Below, piece after piece: positions 17,481 to 25,364 of a stretch of 64,000 bases of DNA. Source of the stretch: Metabacillus flavus (GTDB lineage Bacteria; Bacillota; Bacilli; Bacillales; Bacillaceae); contig NZ_JAGVRK010000001.1 in assembly GCF_018283675.1 (NCBI RefSeq), forward strand, positions 186,001 to 250,000. The letters are read 5' to 3'. The translations under genes and the position numbers were made by a program. Within the stretch, counting starts at the first letter, position 1, and each line of letters starts with the position of its first letter. The notes under the pieces are model-generated. The model worked only from the letters and a program-made list of their open reading frames with translations, was not told the origin of the DNA and did not search any database.

Positions 17481-18146
17481 ATGGCGAAACATATATTAAT
17501 GGTCGTAACAACGGCTGACAAAATGAATAATGGTCACAGCACAGGCTTGTGGCTTTCAGAGTTCGGAGAAGCGTACGTAGAGTTTGCAAAACTCGGATAT
17601 GAAGTAACGGTTGCAAGCCCGCTTGGGAAAAAAGCTCCGGTTGACGACCGCAGTCTGGAAGGCGGAGAAACTTCGCAGGAAATTCTGGATACAGCGAAAT
17701 ATCTGGAAAACACTGTGAAGCTTGAGGACATTGAGGACCTGTCTGTATTCGATGCGGTCTTCATGCCCGGCGGACACGGTACGATGTTCGACCTTCCGGA
17801 CAACATTAAGCTTCATGAAATTGTCCGCGATATGTATGAAGCGGATAAAATCGTGGCAGCTGTTTGCCACGGTCCGGCTGGTCTTGTTGGCGTGAAGCTT
17901 TCTGACGGAACACCTCTTGTAGCCGGCAAAACGGTAACAGCTTTCACAGATGAAGAAGAAAGAGAAACGACATTGGATCAATACATGCCATTCCTGCTTG
18001 AAACACGTCTTCGCGAGCTTGGTGCGAACGTTGTGACAAAAGATAATTGGACGGATCATCTTCAAGCGGATGGGAACCTGATCACAGGCCAAAATCCGCA
18101 GTCCACAATCAGCGTGGCAAAAGAAGTTATTAAACAATTGAGCTAA
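17481..18146 (+). CDS. DJ-1/PfpI-family protein (Hsp31/glyoxalase III-like)
   Basis: 221-aa cytosolic protein, probably a glyoxalase III/deglycase-type stress protein. The nucleophile elbow AVCHGPAG places C129 and H130, with the acidic partner in the LSEFGEAY segment (residues 26-32) and MPGGHGTMFDL at 95-105, typical of the Hsp31-like branch. ATG 17481 is preceded by AGGAGG; the upstream in-frame start lies before that site. Monocistronic, terminated right after the gene. Catalytic substrate is inferred only from family. Confidence 0.87.
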   Translation: MAKHILMVVTTADKMNNGHSTGLWLSEFGEAYVEFAKLGYEVTVASPLGKKAPVDDRSLEGGETSQEILDTAKYLENTVKLEDIEDLSVFDAVFMPGGHGTMFDLPDNIKLHEIVRDMYEADKIVAAVCHGPAGLVGVKLSDGTPLVAGKTVTAFTDEEERETTLDQYMPFLLETRLRELGANVVTKDNWTDHLQADGNLITGQNPQSTISVAKEVIKQLS

Positions 18147-18155
18147 GAAGAAATC

Positions 18156-18187
18156 AAGACCTCTTGCACAGCAAGGGGTCTTTTTTT
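18156..18187 (+). terminator. Terminator of the DJ-1/PfpI gene
   Basis: Stem AAGACCTCTTGC/GCAAGGGGTCTT with a 3-nt loop and a T run. Confidence 0.85.
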
Positions 18188-18316
18188 GCAGCCGAAGGAC
18201 ATATGCAAACCAATCCTTCCTGTTTTTTAATAAGAGGCGGGGATTGTGGTTTATAAGTGGCAGGTGCACGGAAAAGTTAGTGAAGACAAGGAACAAATTC
18301 AATCAGTACAAGAATG

Positions 18317-18347
18317 AAAAACCGGAGAAATGGATCTCCGGTTTTCG
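18317..18347 (-). terminator. Terminator of hmp
   Basis: On the minus strand AAAACCGGAGA/TCTCCGGTTTT forms the stem, followed by further T. Confidence 0.8.
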
Positions 18348-18350
18348 TCT

Positions 18351-19529
18351 TCATACAGCCTGCGGCTGGCTCAAATCCACAGCCGGCCCAAAAAACTCAT
18401 AATGAATCCTGTTTTCCTTAATACCCAGCAGTGATAAAGCTTCAAGCATCGCCTTCAAAAATGGAACAGGCCCGCACACATAGAAGTCTCCTTTTTTCGT
18501 AAGAAGGATTCGCTGGAGCTGTTCGAATGAAAGTCTTCCATCCGTATTCTCATAGAAAACAGCAGCCTCCGCATTTGTCATGCTTTCTATTAGGTTATTT
18601 ACTTCCTTCTTAAAAGCATGAACCTGTTCATTTTGGGCTGCGTGGATAAACTGCACATTCCGTTCCGGGTCTTTTTTTGCAAGATCGTTCAGCATGCTGA
18701 TGAATGGAGTCACTCCTACTCCACCGCTTAAAAAGGTAATGGGCTCCGTACCGTTATCAACGAGGGTGAAATCTCCAGCGGGTGCACTGACCTCAATGAA
18801 ATCCCCAATGTTCAATTGATTATGGAGGAAGCCGGATACCGTTCCTAGCTGTTCTTTTTTAACTGATATTCTAAAGGTTCCGGTGCCGGGCGCATTTGAT
18901 AAACTGTACTGCCTGTTATGCCAGAAAGCATCTCCGTCAGGTTTGACTCTGACTGAAATATACTGTCCCGGCAGAAAATCCGGAAGGGATTGGTGATCAG
19001 CCGGGGTTAAGTAGAAGGAGGTAATAACGTCACTTTCTTCCACCTTATTTGCAATCTTAAAGGTCTTGAAACCGCTCCAGCCGCCATCTTGATTTTCAGC
19101 TTGGTAATACATTTCCTCTTCTTCTCCAATGAAAACTCCAGCAATGACTCCATAGGCTTCTCCCCATGCAGAAATGACTTCGTCTGTTGCTTGATCACCT
19201 AAAACCTCCTTCATTGCTTCTAATAAATATTTTCCTACAATCGGGTAATGTTCTTTCTTTACTCCGAGACTCCTGTGCTTATGTCCTACCTGCTTGACGA
19301 CGGGCAAAATTACCTCAAGATTGTCGATGTTCGCAGCGGCTGCAAGTACAGCTTGAGCAAGTGCTTTCTGCTGTCTTCCCTGCTTTTGATTCGATTGATT
19401 GAATAAGTTTAATAGTTCAGGATGATCGTGAAACATGTTTTTGTAAAAGCAGGATGTAATGGCTGTTCCATGTTGGATTAAAACAGGTACGGTAGATTTA
19501 ACAATATATTTGGTTTTTTCGCTTAGCAT
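18351..19529 (-). CDS. hmp: Flavohemoglobin (nitric oxide dioxygenase)
   Basis: Detoxifies NO to nitrate with O2 and NAD(P)H. 392 aa. Residues 1-138 are the globin domain (CFYKNMFHDHPELLNLFN, proximal His in VGHKHRSLGVKKEHYPIVG). The FAD-binding domain follows (FLPGQYISVRV, RQYSLSN), then the NAD-binding domain (FLSGGVGVTPFISML, DFYVCGPVPFL) and the C-terminal YEFFGP. ATG 19529 has AAAGGAG upstream. The upstream region carries dyad repeats like NsrR sites. Confidence 0.97.
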   Translation of the reverse strand: MLSEKTKYIVKSTVPVLIQHGTAITSCFYKNMFHDHPELLNLFNQSNQKQGRQQKALAQAVLAAAANIDNLEVILPVVKQVGHKHRSLGVKKEHYPIVGKYLLEAMKEVLGDQATDEVISAWGEAYGVIAGVFIGEEEEMYYQAENQDGGWSGFKTFKIANKVEESDVITSFYLTPADHQSLPDFLPGQYISVRVKPDGDAFWHNRQYSLSNAPGTGTFRISVKKEQLGTVSGFLHNQLNIGDFIEVSAPAGDFTLVDNGTEPITFLSGGVGVTPFISMLNDLAKKDPERNVQFIHAAQNEQVHAFKKEVNNLIESMTNAEAAVFYENTDGRLSFEQLQRILLTKKGDFYVCGPVPFLKAMLEALSLLGIKENRIHYEFFGPAVDLSQPQAV

Positions 19530-19555
19530 GAGAATCTGCTCTCCTTTATAAACAA

Positions 19556-19620
19556 GTATTTTTAATACATCTTAAAAATACTCTTGTAAATAGATTAAAA
19601 CAATATTGTAAATACATCTT
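19556..19620 (-). promoter_or_regulatory. NsrR-like operator region of hmp
   Basis: GTATTTTTAA (19556-19565) and TTAAAAATAC (19572-19581) form a perfect 10-bp inverted repeat. Read on the minus strand, AAGATGTATTAAAAATACTTG and AAGATGTATTTACAATATTG are two similar blocks, close to the AAGATGTATTT pattern of Bacillus NsrR sites. Binding is inferred. Confidence 0.6.
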
Positions 19621-19702
19621 TAAAACAACTGACACAAACCTATGACAATTAGGTGAAATATGGAAGGGTAAGTCATTTTTTCACAGTTTTCCAATTTTCA
19701 TA

Positions 19703-19731
19703 TTGACAGCATAAGGAAAATATTCTAATGT
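19703..19731 (+). promoter_or_regulatory. Sigma-A promoter of the Bce-type exporter
   Basis: TTGACA (19703-19708), 17-bp spacer, TAATGT (19726-19731). It is followed by ACTA/TAGT-rich imperfect repeats (19732-19757) that may be a regulator site. Confidence 0.6.
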
Positions 19732-19792
19732 ACTAATTGTACTATTTGTAGTAATACAGTTAACACAAATAAGATTATAGGGAGTGTTCATT

Positions 19793-21670
19793 TTGACCTT
19801 TCGCAAGCTGGCGCTGAATAACGTTCTCCGCAATTGGAGGACGTATGCCGCCTATTTTTTGAGCAGTGCCTTCTCTGTGTTTGTATTTTTTACTTATGCT
19901 GTTCTTGCGTTTCATCCGGAATTAACTGCTGCGAGGCTAAGAGATGCTTCTACAGGAATGCATTTTGCCGAATCGATTATTTATGTGTTTACGTTCTTTT
20001 TCATTTTGTATTCCATGAGTACGTTTCTGAAAACAAGGAAAAAAGAGTTCGGGCTCCTAATTATGCATGGGATGACGAAGCTTCAGCTGAGAAAGCTCGT
20101 TTTTCTGGAAAATATGATCATCGGCATGCTTTCCGTTTTATCTGGAATAGGAGCTGGACTGCTTGCATCAAAGGGGCTGCTGATGCTCGGATCGTCTGTC
20201 ATCGGACTTACTCCGAGCCTGCCGTTTTATTTTCCTCAAAGCGCCATTGCTCTGACATTAACGGCCTTTACTATTTTATTTTTAATCATTTCGTCTTTCA
20301 CTGCAGCCGTCCTGAAAGGAAATAAGCTGATTGATTTGCTGACAGGCACTGAAAAACCGAGACCAGAACCGAAGGCATCTAAAATCCGGACAGGGCTTGC
20401 GGCTATTCTGGTTCTCGGAGGATATGCAGCGGCCATTGCTGCGAAGGGAGTCATGGTGGTAACTGCGATGATTCCCGTTACGATCGCGGTTGTCATCGGT
20501 ACGTATTTCCTGTTCACGCAAGCCAGTGTCTGGATCATTTTAAGGCTGAAAAAGAATGAGCGCATCTATTTGAAGCGGACGAATATCGTGACTTTTTCAG
20601 ACCTTTCCTATCGAATGAAGGACAACGCTCGGATGTTTTTTATCGTCTCGATTGTCTCGACGGTTGCCTTTGCTGCGATTGGTACGCTTGTCGGTTTCCG
20701 GGCGCTGATGACAAACGGAGTGACGCAGCAGCAGCCTTATACGTTCGTCTATCAATCGACTGCAAAGGATCAAAAAAAAGCCGAGCGGATCAGCCAAATT
20801 GAGAATGGGCTGAAGGGATCGGTTTATGAAAAACTGAGCGTTGCCTATAAACAGCTTAATGATGAAAATCAGGCCTATACGTTTATGGGACAGACCGATT
20901 ACAATCGTGCGGCCGCTCTGTGGGAAGAACCGAAGCTTTCCCTTCAAGAAGGGGAGACCGCTATTATGCAGGATGACCTTCTGTACCCGCGGGGTCTGAG
21001 TCAGAAGCAGCAGCCGGAGCCGGTAAAAATCGATGGAGTTTTTGGAGCAGCCAAACCGCAAGTATTGAATAAACTGCTTTTCTCCATGGGTTTGTTTGCC
21101 GGAGACTTGGTCATCCTGCCGGACCAGCAGTTTGCTGCAATAAAAGCAGATGAAAAATCCTACACAGCGTATCGGACAGAAAATCCCTCTGCCACACTTG
21201 CTGCCGGGAAAAAGCTTGAACTGGCCTTCAGTCAGAAAGAGGATCCAGCCTTTCTTTTTACATCGTCAGCTGTACAGATTGAACAAGTGACACAATCAAT
21301 CAATATCTTTTTATTTGTCGGACTGTTTATCGGATTTGTTTTCTTCGCAGCTGCCGGAAGCTTCCTTTATTTCCGCCTCTATGCCGATTTCGAAGGGGAT
21401 GTGAAAAAATATCAGGCGATTTCAAAAATCGGATTGACCGACAAGGAAATGAAGAAAATTGTAACCGTTCAAATGTCGCTGCTGTTTTTCGTTCCCGCGG
21501 GGGTAGCAGCTGCACACGGATTTGTCGCGCTGATTGCGCTTGGCAATATGTTCGGTACGAGAATTTGGATGGAAATTACAATGGTGCTTGGAAGCTTCAT
21601 GCTGATACAGACTGTTTACTTCCTTGTCATTCGCATGGGTTATGTAAGTAAAGTGAAGCAAGCCATTTAA
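19793..21670 (+). CDS. BceB-type ABC transporter permease
   Basis: 625-aa FtsX-like permease of the BceAB/peptide-resistance type. Ten hydrophobic segments are visible: the N-terminal FRKLALNNVLRNWRTYAAYF plus helix, an FtsX core, and a roughly 200-residue extracellular domain (about 305-500) between helices 7 and 8, as needed for sensing or removing peptide antibiotics. TTG 19793 gives the family start MTFRKLAL with GGAG eight bp upstream; GTG 19784 overlaps the ribosome binding site. The ATPase gene follows 13 bp downstream. The order permease-then-ATPase is reversed relative to bceAB, and no two-component system is adjacent. Confidence 0.87.
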   Translation: MTFRKLALNNVLRNWRTYAAYFLSSAFSVFVFFTYAVLAFHPELTAARLRDASTGMHFAESIIYVFTFFFILYSMSTFLKTRKKEFGLLIMHGMTKLQLRKLVFLENMIIGMLSVLSGIGAGLLASKGLLMLGSSVIGLTPSLPFYFPQSAIALTLTAFTILFLIISSFTAAVLKGNKLIDLLTGTEKPRPEPKASKIRTGLAAILVLGGYAAAIAAKGVMVVTAMIPVTIAVVIGTYFLFTQASVWIILRLKKNERIYLKRTNIVTFSDLSYRMKDNARMFFIVSIVSTVAFAAIGTLVGFRALMTNGVTQQQPYTFVYQSTAKDQKKAERISQIENGLKGSVYEKLSVAYKQLNDENQAYTFMGQTDYNRAAALWEEPKLSLQEGETAIMQDDLLYPRGLSQKQQPEPVKIDGVFGAAKPQVLNKLLFSMGLFAGDLVILPDQQFAAIKADEKSYTAYRTENPSATLAAGKKLELAFSQKEDPAFLFTSSAVQIEQVTQSINIFLFVGLFIGFVFFAAAGSFLYFRLYADFEGDVKKYQAISKIGLTDKEMKKIVTVQMSLLFFVPAGVAAAHGFVALIALGNMFGTRIWMEITMVLGSFMLIQTVYFLVIRMGYVSKVKQAI

Positions 21671-21683
21671 AGGAGGAGCTAAT

Positions 21684-22445
21684 ATGCTTGAAGTGAAAAA
21701 TGTTTCGAAGGTGTATGAAGGGAAGGTTTCCTATCGGGCGCTTTCCAAAATTGATCTGACCGTTCAGCAGGGAGAGTTCATTGGAGTGATGGGTCCATCG
21801 GGAAGCGGGAAAACAACGCTTTTGAACATGGTGTCAACAATCGATTCCCCCACATCCGGCGAGATTTTAATTGATGGCAAGAATCCAAACCGCTTATCGT
21901 CCAAAGAGCTGGCGCTGTTCCGGAGACGGGAGCTTGGATTTATCTTTCAGCATTTTAATCTCCTGCCGACTCTCACTGTGAAGGAAAACATCGTCCTGAG
22001 TCTCACACTCGATGGCATGAGAGTGAAGGAAATGAATGAGAAGGCTGAGAGGATTGCAGAAAAACTCGGAATCGCTCCTATTTTAAATAAACGAACCTAT
22101 GAAATTTCCGGCGGACAGGCTCAAAGAACGGCAATCGCACGGGCGATTATCTATCAGCCGAAACTGATTTTGGCGGATGAACCAACAGGGAATCTGGATT
22201 CGAAATCAGCAAGAGATGTCCTTGAAATCATGGAATCAATCAATAAAGAAGCAGGAGCTACCATGATGATGGTTACACACGATGCTTCCGCCGCAAGCTA
22301 CTGTGACCGCATCGTTTTCATCAAGGACGGAAAGCTTCATAACGAATTGAAGAGGGGGGAAAGCAAGGAGCAGTTTTATAAGAAAATTATTAAGGTTCTT
22401 TCTCAAATGGAAGAGGAGGCCGGGGAACCAGCAGTAAGCTTTTAG
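21684..22445 (+). CDS. BceA-type ABC transporter ATPase
   Basis: 253-aa ATPase for the preceding permease. Walker A GPSGSGKTT at 37-45, Q-loop FIFQHFNLLPTLT, signature ISGGQ, Walker B LILADEPTGNLD and switch His in VTHD are all intact. Close to the MacB/LolD/BceA group; the C-terminal extension (KLHNELKRGE.. FYKKI) is typical of BceA. Likely exports or releases peptide antibiotics at the membrane. GGAGG lies just before ATG 21684. Confidence 0.92.
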   Translation: MLEVKNVSKVYEGKVSYRALSKIDLTVQQGEFIGVMGPSGSGKTTLLNMVSTIDSPTSGEILIDGKNPNRLSSKELALFRRRELGFIFQHFNLLPTLTVKENIVLSLTLDGMRVKEMNEKAERIAEKLGIAPILNKRTYEISGGQAQRTAIARAIIYQPKLILADEPTGNLDSKSARDVLEIMESINKEAGATMMMVTHDASAASYCDRIVFIKDGKLHNELKRGESKEQFYKKIIKVLSQMEEEAGEPAVSF

Positions 22446-22472
22446 AGTTGAGAAGAAGTTCGAAACCAGTTT

Positions 22473-22585
22473 TTCATCATAAACCTTTGAAAATTCATCA
22501 TAAATATGAAAATTTCATCATAAACCATTGGAAATTCATCATAAATGCGAAAAATTCATCATAAATAAACTAAAATTCATCATAA
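22473..22585. repeat. Helically phased tandem array of TTCATCATAA
   Basis: Six copies of TTCATCATAA start at 22473, 22494, 22514, 22535, 22555 and 22576, so the period alternates 21 and 20 bp (about two DNA turns). The spacers are AT-rich and differ. The array lies between the ends of two convergent genes. It looks like an iteron-like or protein-binding array; no function is known to me. Confidence 0.85.
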
Positions 22586-22642
22586 CCTCTAGTTCAACAG
22601 GCGTTTATGATCCAGGCATTCACCATTTTAATAAATCATACT

Positions 22643-22671
22643 CAAAAAGACAGCCCGCAGGCTGTCTTTTT
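22643..22671. terminator. Bidirectional terminator
   Basis: Stem AAAAGACAGCC/GGCTGTCTTTT with loop CGCA, poly-A on the left and poly-T on the right, placed between convergent genes. Confidence 0.85.
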
Positions 22672-23905
22672 AGCTTTCCTTCAATGTTTCCTTCAATGCT
22701 TTATTCTGATAGTCCGCTACATTGATCGGCCGATTGTTTAGGACCTTGACGCCTTTAATGTTTTTGCCGGCGAAGATGCCATAACGTCCATTTGCAAGGG
22801 TGTTGTTGGAAACAGTGATGTTTGCAGCATCCCGTTTTGTCTCGGATGTAATCGATACCACAGAGGAGTCGGCGTAATTGGCCCTGCTGCCATTCTGTAT
22901 ATAATTCGAGTCGATTTTAACATGGCTTGCATTGGCGACATCGATGATTCTTCCATAATCTCCGGCACCGCTGATGGAGTTCTGCTGAATAACCGTATGG
23001 TCGGCGTAAACTGAAATCGCGGCCCACATATCATATTTTTTTGGATCGTAGTAGGTGGTGTAGTAGTTGTTTTTCCGGAAGCTGTTGTAAATGATATTCT
23101 TTTTGATCACAGCTCCTGGAGACTGTATTTTAATGGCTCTTTTATGGATATTGGTAAAGGTGTTGGCAAGGATGTTCACGTTCACTTTTTCTTTAAATCC
23201 CTGAACGACAATTCCATCTCCGTCATCCTTCGGTCCGATGCTTGAGAAGGAGGAGTTGGAAATCGTCACGTTTTTCGCAGCTGACTGTTCCTTTGAAGCC
23301 GGGCTGATCAGAACACCGCGTGATACATGATGATCCCAGCCCTCGATCGGGTTTCGGGCCATTACATTAAAAATTCTGCTTTCATCTAATGTAGTATGAT
23401 TTGTACCGCCCTCAATCCTCACAGCACTTACGGTTTGCCGGGACAGTTTCTTAGGTTCCTCAGGCTGATTGAAATTTTGAAGTATGCTTTTTGAAATATG
23501 GGCATAGGAAGAACCGGCCTCGACGGTAATGCCTCTCAGCGCCTTCGCCTTACCATCCACTGTCAGATCGTGAATATGTACATGGTCGCCTTTTATTCGG
23601 AAAACGGATGCTAACCCGAAGTCAGCAAAGATGCGAGCGTGATCTCCGTAAACCTCTGTATTTCCTTTTACGGTCAAGTCATCGCTCACCTTATACTTTC
23701 CCTTTGGAAAAAACACTTTTTTATGGGTTCCGTCCCTTAATGCCTTTTGAATGGCTTTTGTATCATCCTTGACCCCGTCTCCAACAGCACCATATTTTTT
23801 AACATTGATGAAGTCCGTGCTTTTTTCATCATCCTTTTGCAAAACCATGATAATCAAAAAAAGAATGGAAACGGCCAAGACCACAAGCCCTGCTTTCTTT
23901 TTCAC
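22670..23905 (-). CDS. Membrane-anchored right-handed beta-helix protein (pectate lyase 3-like)
   Basis: 411-aa extracytoplasmic protein. Residues 5-21 form an N-terminal hydrophobic anchor without a lipobox. Then INVKKYGAVGDGVKDDTKAIQKAL, the signature entry of the pectate-lyase-3/GH28-type beta-helix family, followed by regularly spaced short strands (HDLTVDGK, ITVEAGSSYAHISKS, VTISNSSFS, ILANTFTNIHKRAIKI, ITVSNNTLANGRYGIFAG). GTG 23905 is seven bp after AGGAGG; TTG 23908 is four bp. It may bind or cut a polysaccharide, but no catalytic set can be identified. Confidence 0.78.
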   Translation of the reverse strand: MKKKAGLVVLAVSILFLIIMVLQKDDEKSTDFINVKKYGAVGDGVKDDTKAIQKALRDGTHKKVFFPKGKYKVSDDLTVKGNTEVYGDHARIFADFGLASVFRIKGDHVHIHDLTVDGKAKALRGITVEAGSSYAHISKSILQNFNQPEEPKKLSRQTVSAVRIEGGTNHTTLDESRIFNVMARNPIEGWDHHVSRGVLISPASKEQSAAKNVTISNSSFSSIGPKDDGDGIVVQGFKEKVNVNILANTFTNIHKRAIKIQSPGAVIKKNIIYNSFRKNNYYTTYYDPKKYDMWAAISVYADHTVIQQNSISGAGDYGRIIDVANASHVKIDSNYIQNGSRANYADSSVVSITSETKRDAANITVSNNTLANGRYGIFAGKNIKGVKVLNNRPINVADYQNKALKETLKES

Positions 23906-24157
23906 CAAAAGCCCTCCTTACCATACTTCCTCTTCCACTTTAACTCATTCCCCTGCAAGGCGAAACCAAACTTGGTCTTAGGAAGTGGGGGCTATTTTCC
24001 TTAATAGGTTTAATCGCTTATTGAATGCTTTTAGTAAGTCGCGGAAAATAGAACTAAAAGACCAGAACATTGGAAATGGATTTAATTTTTTTTATAGTTT
24101 ATAATACTATTTAATTAGATAAATAGACCTATTTTAGAGGATTTGAGGAGGAATATA
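23906..24157. other. Divergent intergenic region
   Basis: No gene seen. TATAAT at 24100-24105 is a probable -10 box for the DICT gene; no good -35 is visible. Confidence 0.4.
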
Positions 24158-24709
24158 ATGATGACATTGCAAAAATTGTCTCTTTTTCAAGAATGTTTCG
24201 GAGCGGTAGAAGGCGAAACAGAACGGCTGGAAAATGCCCCTCTGTCAAGGCTGAATGCACAATCCTTAAAATACGAAACGAGTGTTCCGCAGCTTGAGTA
24301 CATGTGCTTGATGATGGAAAATATGGTTTTAACCAAAAAGCTTAAAGGAAATGTATACGCTGGTTTTCAGAAGTTTTCCCGTGCGAAAAATGTACTCGAT
24401 CGTTTTCAAGCGATGACGGAATTTTCTCAAGTTCATATATTCGGAGAAAATGATGCAGACATGGATCCGGCAGATGGAATTGACTATATCGCATTGCCTC
24501 CTAAAGCCGAGTTAATGAGAGAATGGTTCCTCGTAATTGATTCGCCGATGTTTAAGTCGATGATGGTAGCGTTTGATATGGAAGGCTTCGGGCAGCATGA
24601 AGTAGAAGAGAGCCGTAAATTCAAAGGAATCAAAAGCTCCAGCCCTGCTGTAGTCAAACAGGCAGTGAGTCTCCTTGCACCACATGTTAAAGAAACGACG
24701 ACCGTATAA
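24158..24709 (+). CDS. Stand-alone DICT sensory-domain protein
   Basis: About 183-aa soluble protein that appears to be a single DICT domain (a predicted sensory domain otherwise joined to diguanylate cyclases and two-component proteins). Characteristic stretches are LSLFQECFGAVEGE at the start, LEYMCLMMENMVLTKKLKGNVYAGFQKFS split around the middle, and a C-terminal EWFLVIDSPMFKSMMVAFD. No output domain is attached. ATG 24158 is six bp after AGGAGG; ATG 24161 is equally possible. It is followed by a terminator and then the S-component/chemoreceptor pair. Confidence 0.65.
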   Translation: MMTLQKLSLFQECFGAVEGETERLENAPLSRLNAQSLKYETSVPQLEYMCLMMENMVLTKKLKGNVYAGFQKFSRAKNVLDRFQAMTEFSQVHIFGENDADMDPADGIDYIALPPKAELMREWFLVIDSPMFKSMMVAFDMEGFGQHEVEESRKFKGIKSSSPAVVKQAVSLLAPHVKETTTV

Positions 24710-24716
24710 ATGATAG

Positions 24717-24746
24717 AAAAGACAGCTTACGAAGCTGTCTTTTCCT
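24717..24746 (+). terminator. Terminator of the DICT gene
   Basis: Stem AAAAGACAGCTT/AAGCTGTCTTTT with an ACG-containing loop, followed by TTTT. Confidence 0.8.
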
Positions 24747-24767
24747 AAATTAAAGGAGCTTAATACC

Positions 24768-25364
24768 ATGTCCAAAACACAAAGAATGACCTCCATTGCC
24801 ATTCTGGCTTCATGCAGCATGCTATTGTATTATTTTAAAATTCCACTTCCATTTTTCCCGCCATTTCTTACTCTCGACCTAAGTGATATTCCAGCGCTGA
24901 TTGGCGCAATTACAATGGGGCCTTTGGCAGGGATTTTGGTTCAGCTTGTAAAGAACATTGTGGAGTATGTGCTGCATGGCAGCTATGTAGGTTTTCCGGT
25001 AGGTCAATTTGCCAATTTTATATCCGGATCTCTAATTGCAGGATTGATTGGATTGTTTTATTTCTACCGTAAAAAACTGGACTGGACGAGCTATGGCATC
25101 TCCATTCTTATTTTTTTAGCGGCGATGTACGCAGTTAACTACTATTTTATTCTGCCGTCCATTATGAATCTTCTCGGTTTAAATGCTGTAGAGTATACAG
25201 CATCTTTTTCCCAGTTCAATCCAATGGTAAAAGATATGAGGACGGCAGTGCTGTTCGTCATCCTGCCCTATAACCTCATAAAAATCTCAATGGTCTACTT
25301 GATTGGCATTCCGTTTACTTTCAAGCTTGTTCGGATTCTGCAAAAAAGGAGCTTTGCAATATGA
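24768..25364 (+). CDS. ECF transporter S component, RibU/FmnP-like
   Basis: 198-aa membrane protein with about six hydrophobic segments. It follows the RibU pattern: a short N-terminal helix, FLTLDLSDIPALIGAITMGPLAGI, VKNIVEYVLHGSYVGFPVGQFANFISG, and a conserved N-Y-Y pair in helix 5. It would bind a small vitamin such as riboflavin and use shared EcfAA'T modules encoded elsewhere. There is no FMN riboswitch in the 58 bp after the upstream terminator, unlike typical ribU/fmnP genes, so the ligand is uncertain. AAAGGAG precedes ATG 24768. The stop overlaps the next start. Confidence 0.8.
   Translation: MSKTQRMTSIAILASCSMLLYYFKIPLPFFPPFLTLDLSDIPALIGAITMGPLAGILVQLVKNIVEYVLHGSYVGFPVGQFANFISGSLIAGLIGLFYFYRKKLDWTSYGISILIFLAAMYAVNYYFILPSIMNLLGLNAVEYTASFSQFNPMVKDMRTAVLFVILPYNLIKISMVYLIGIPFTFKLVRILQKRSFAI

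Noticed and set aside
22473-22585. CRISPR-like array
   Set aside because: The repeat is only 10 bp with 10-11 bp spacers and no cas genes; a CRISPR needs longer repeats and spacers.
24710-24767. FMN riboswitch in front of the RibU-like gene
   Set aside because: Only 58 bp lie between the genes and they hold a terminator; the conserved FMN elements are absent.
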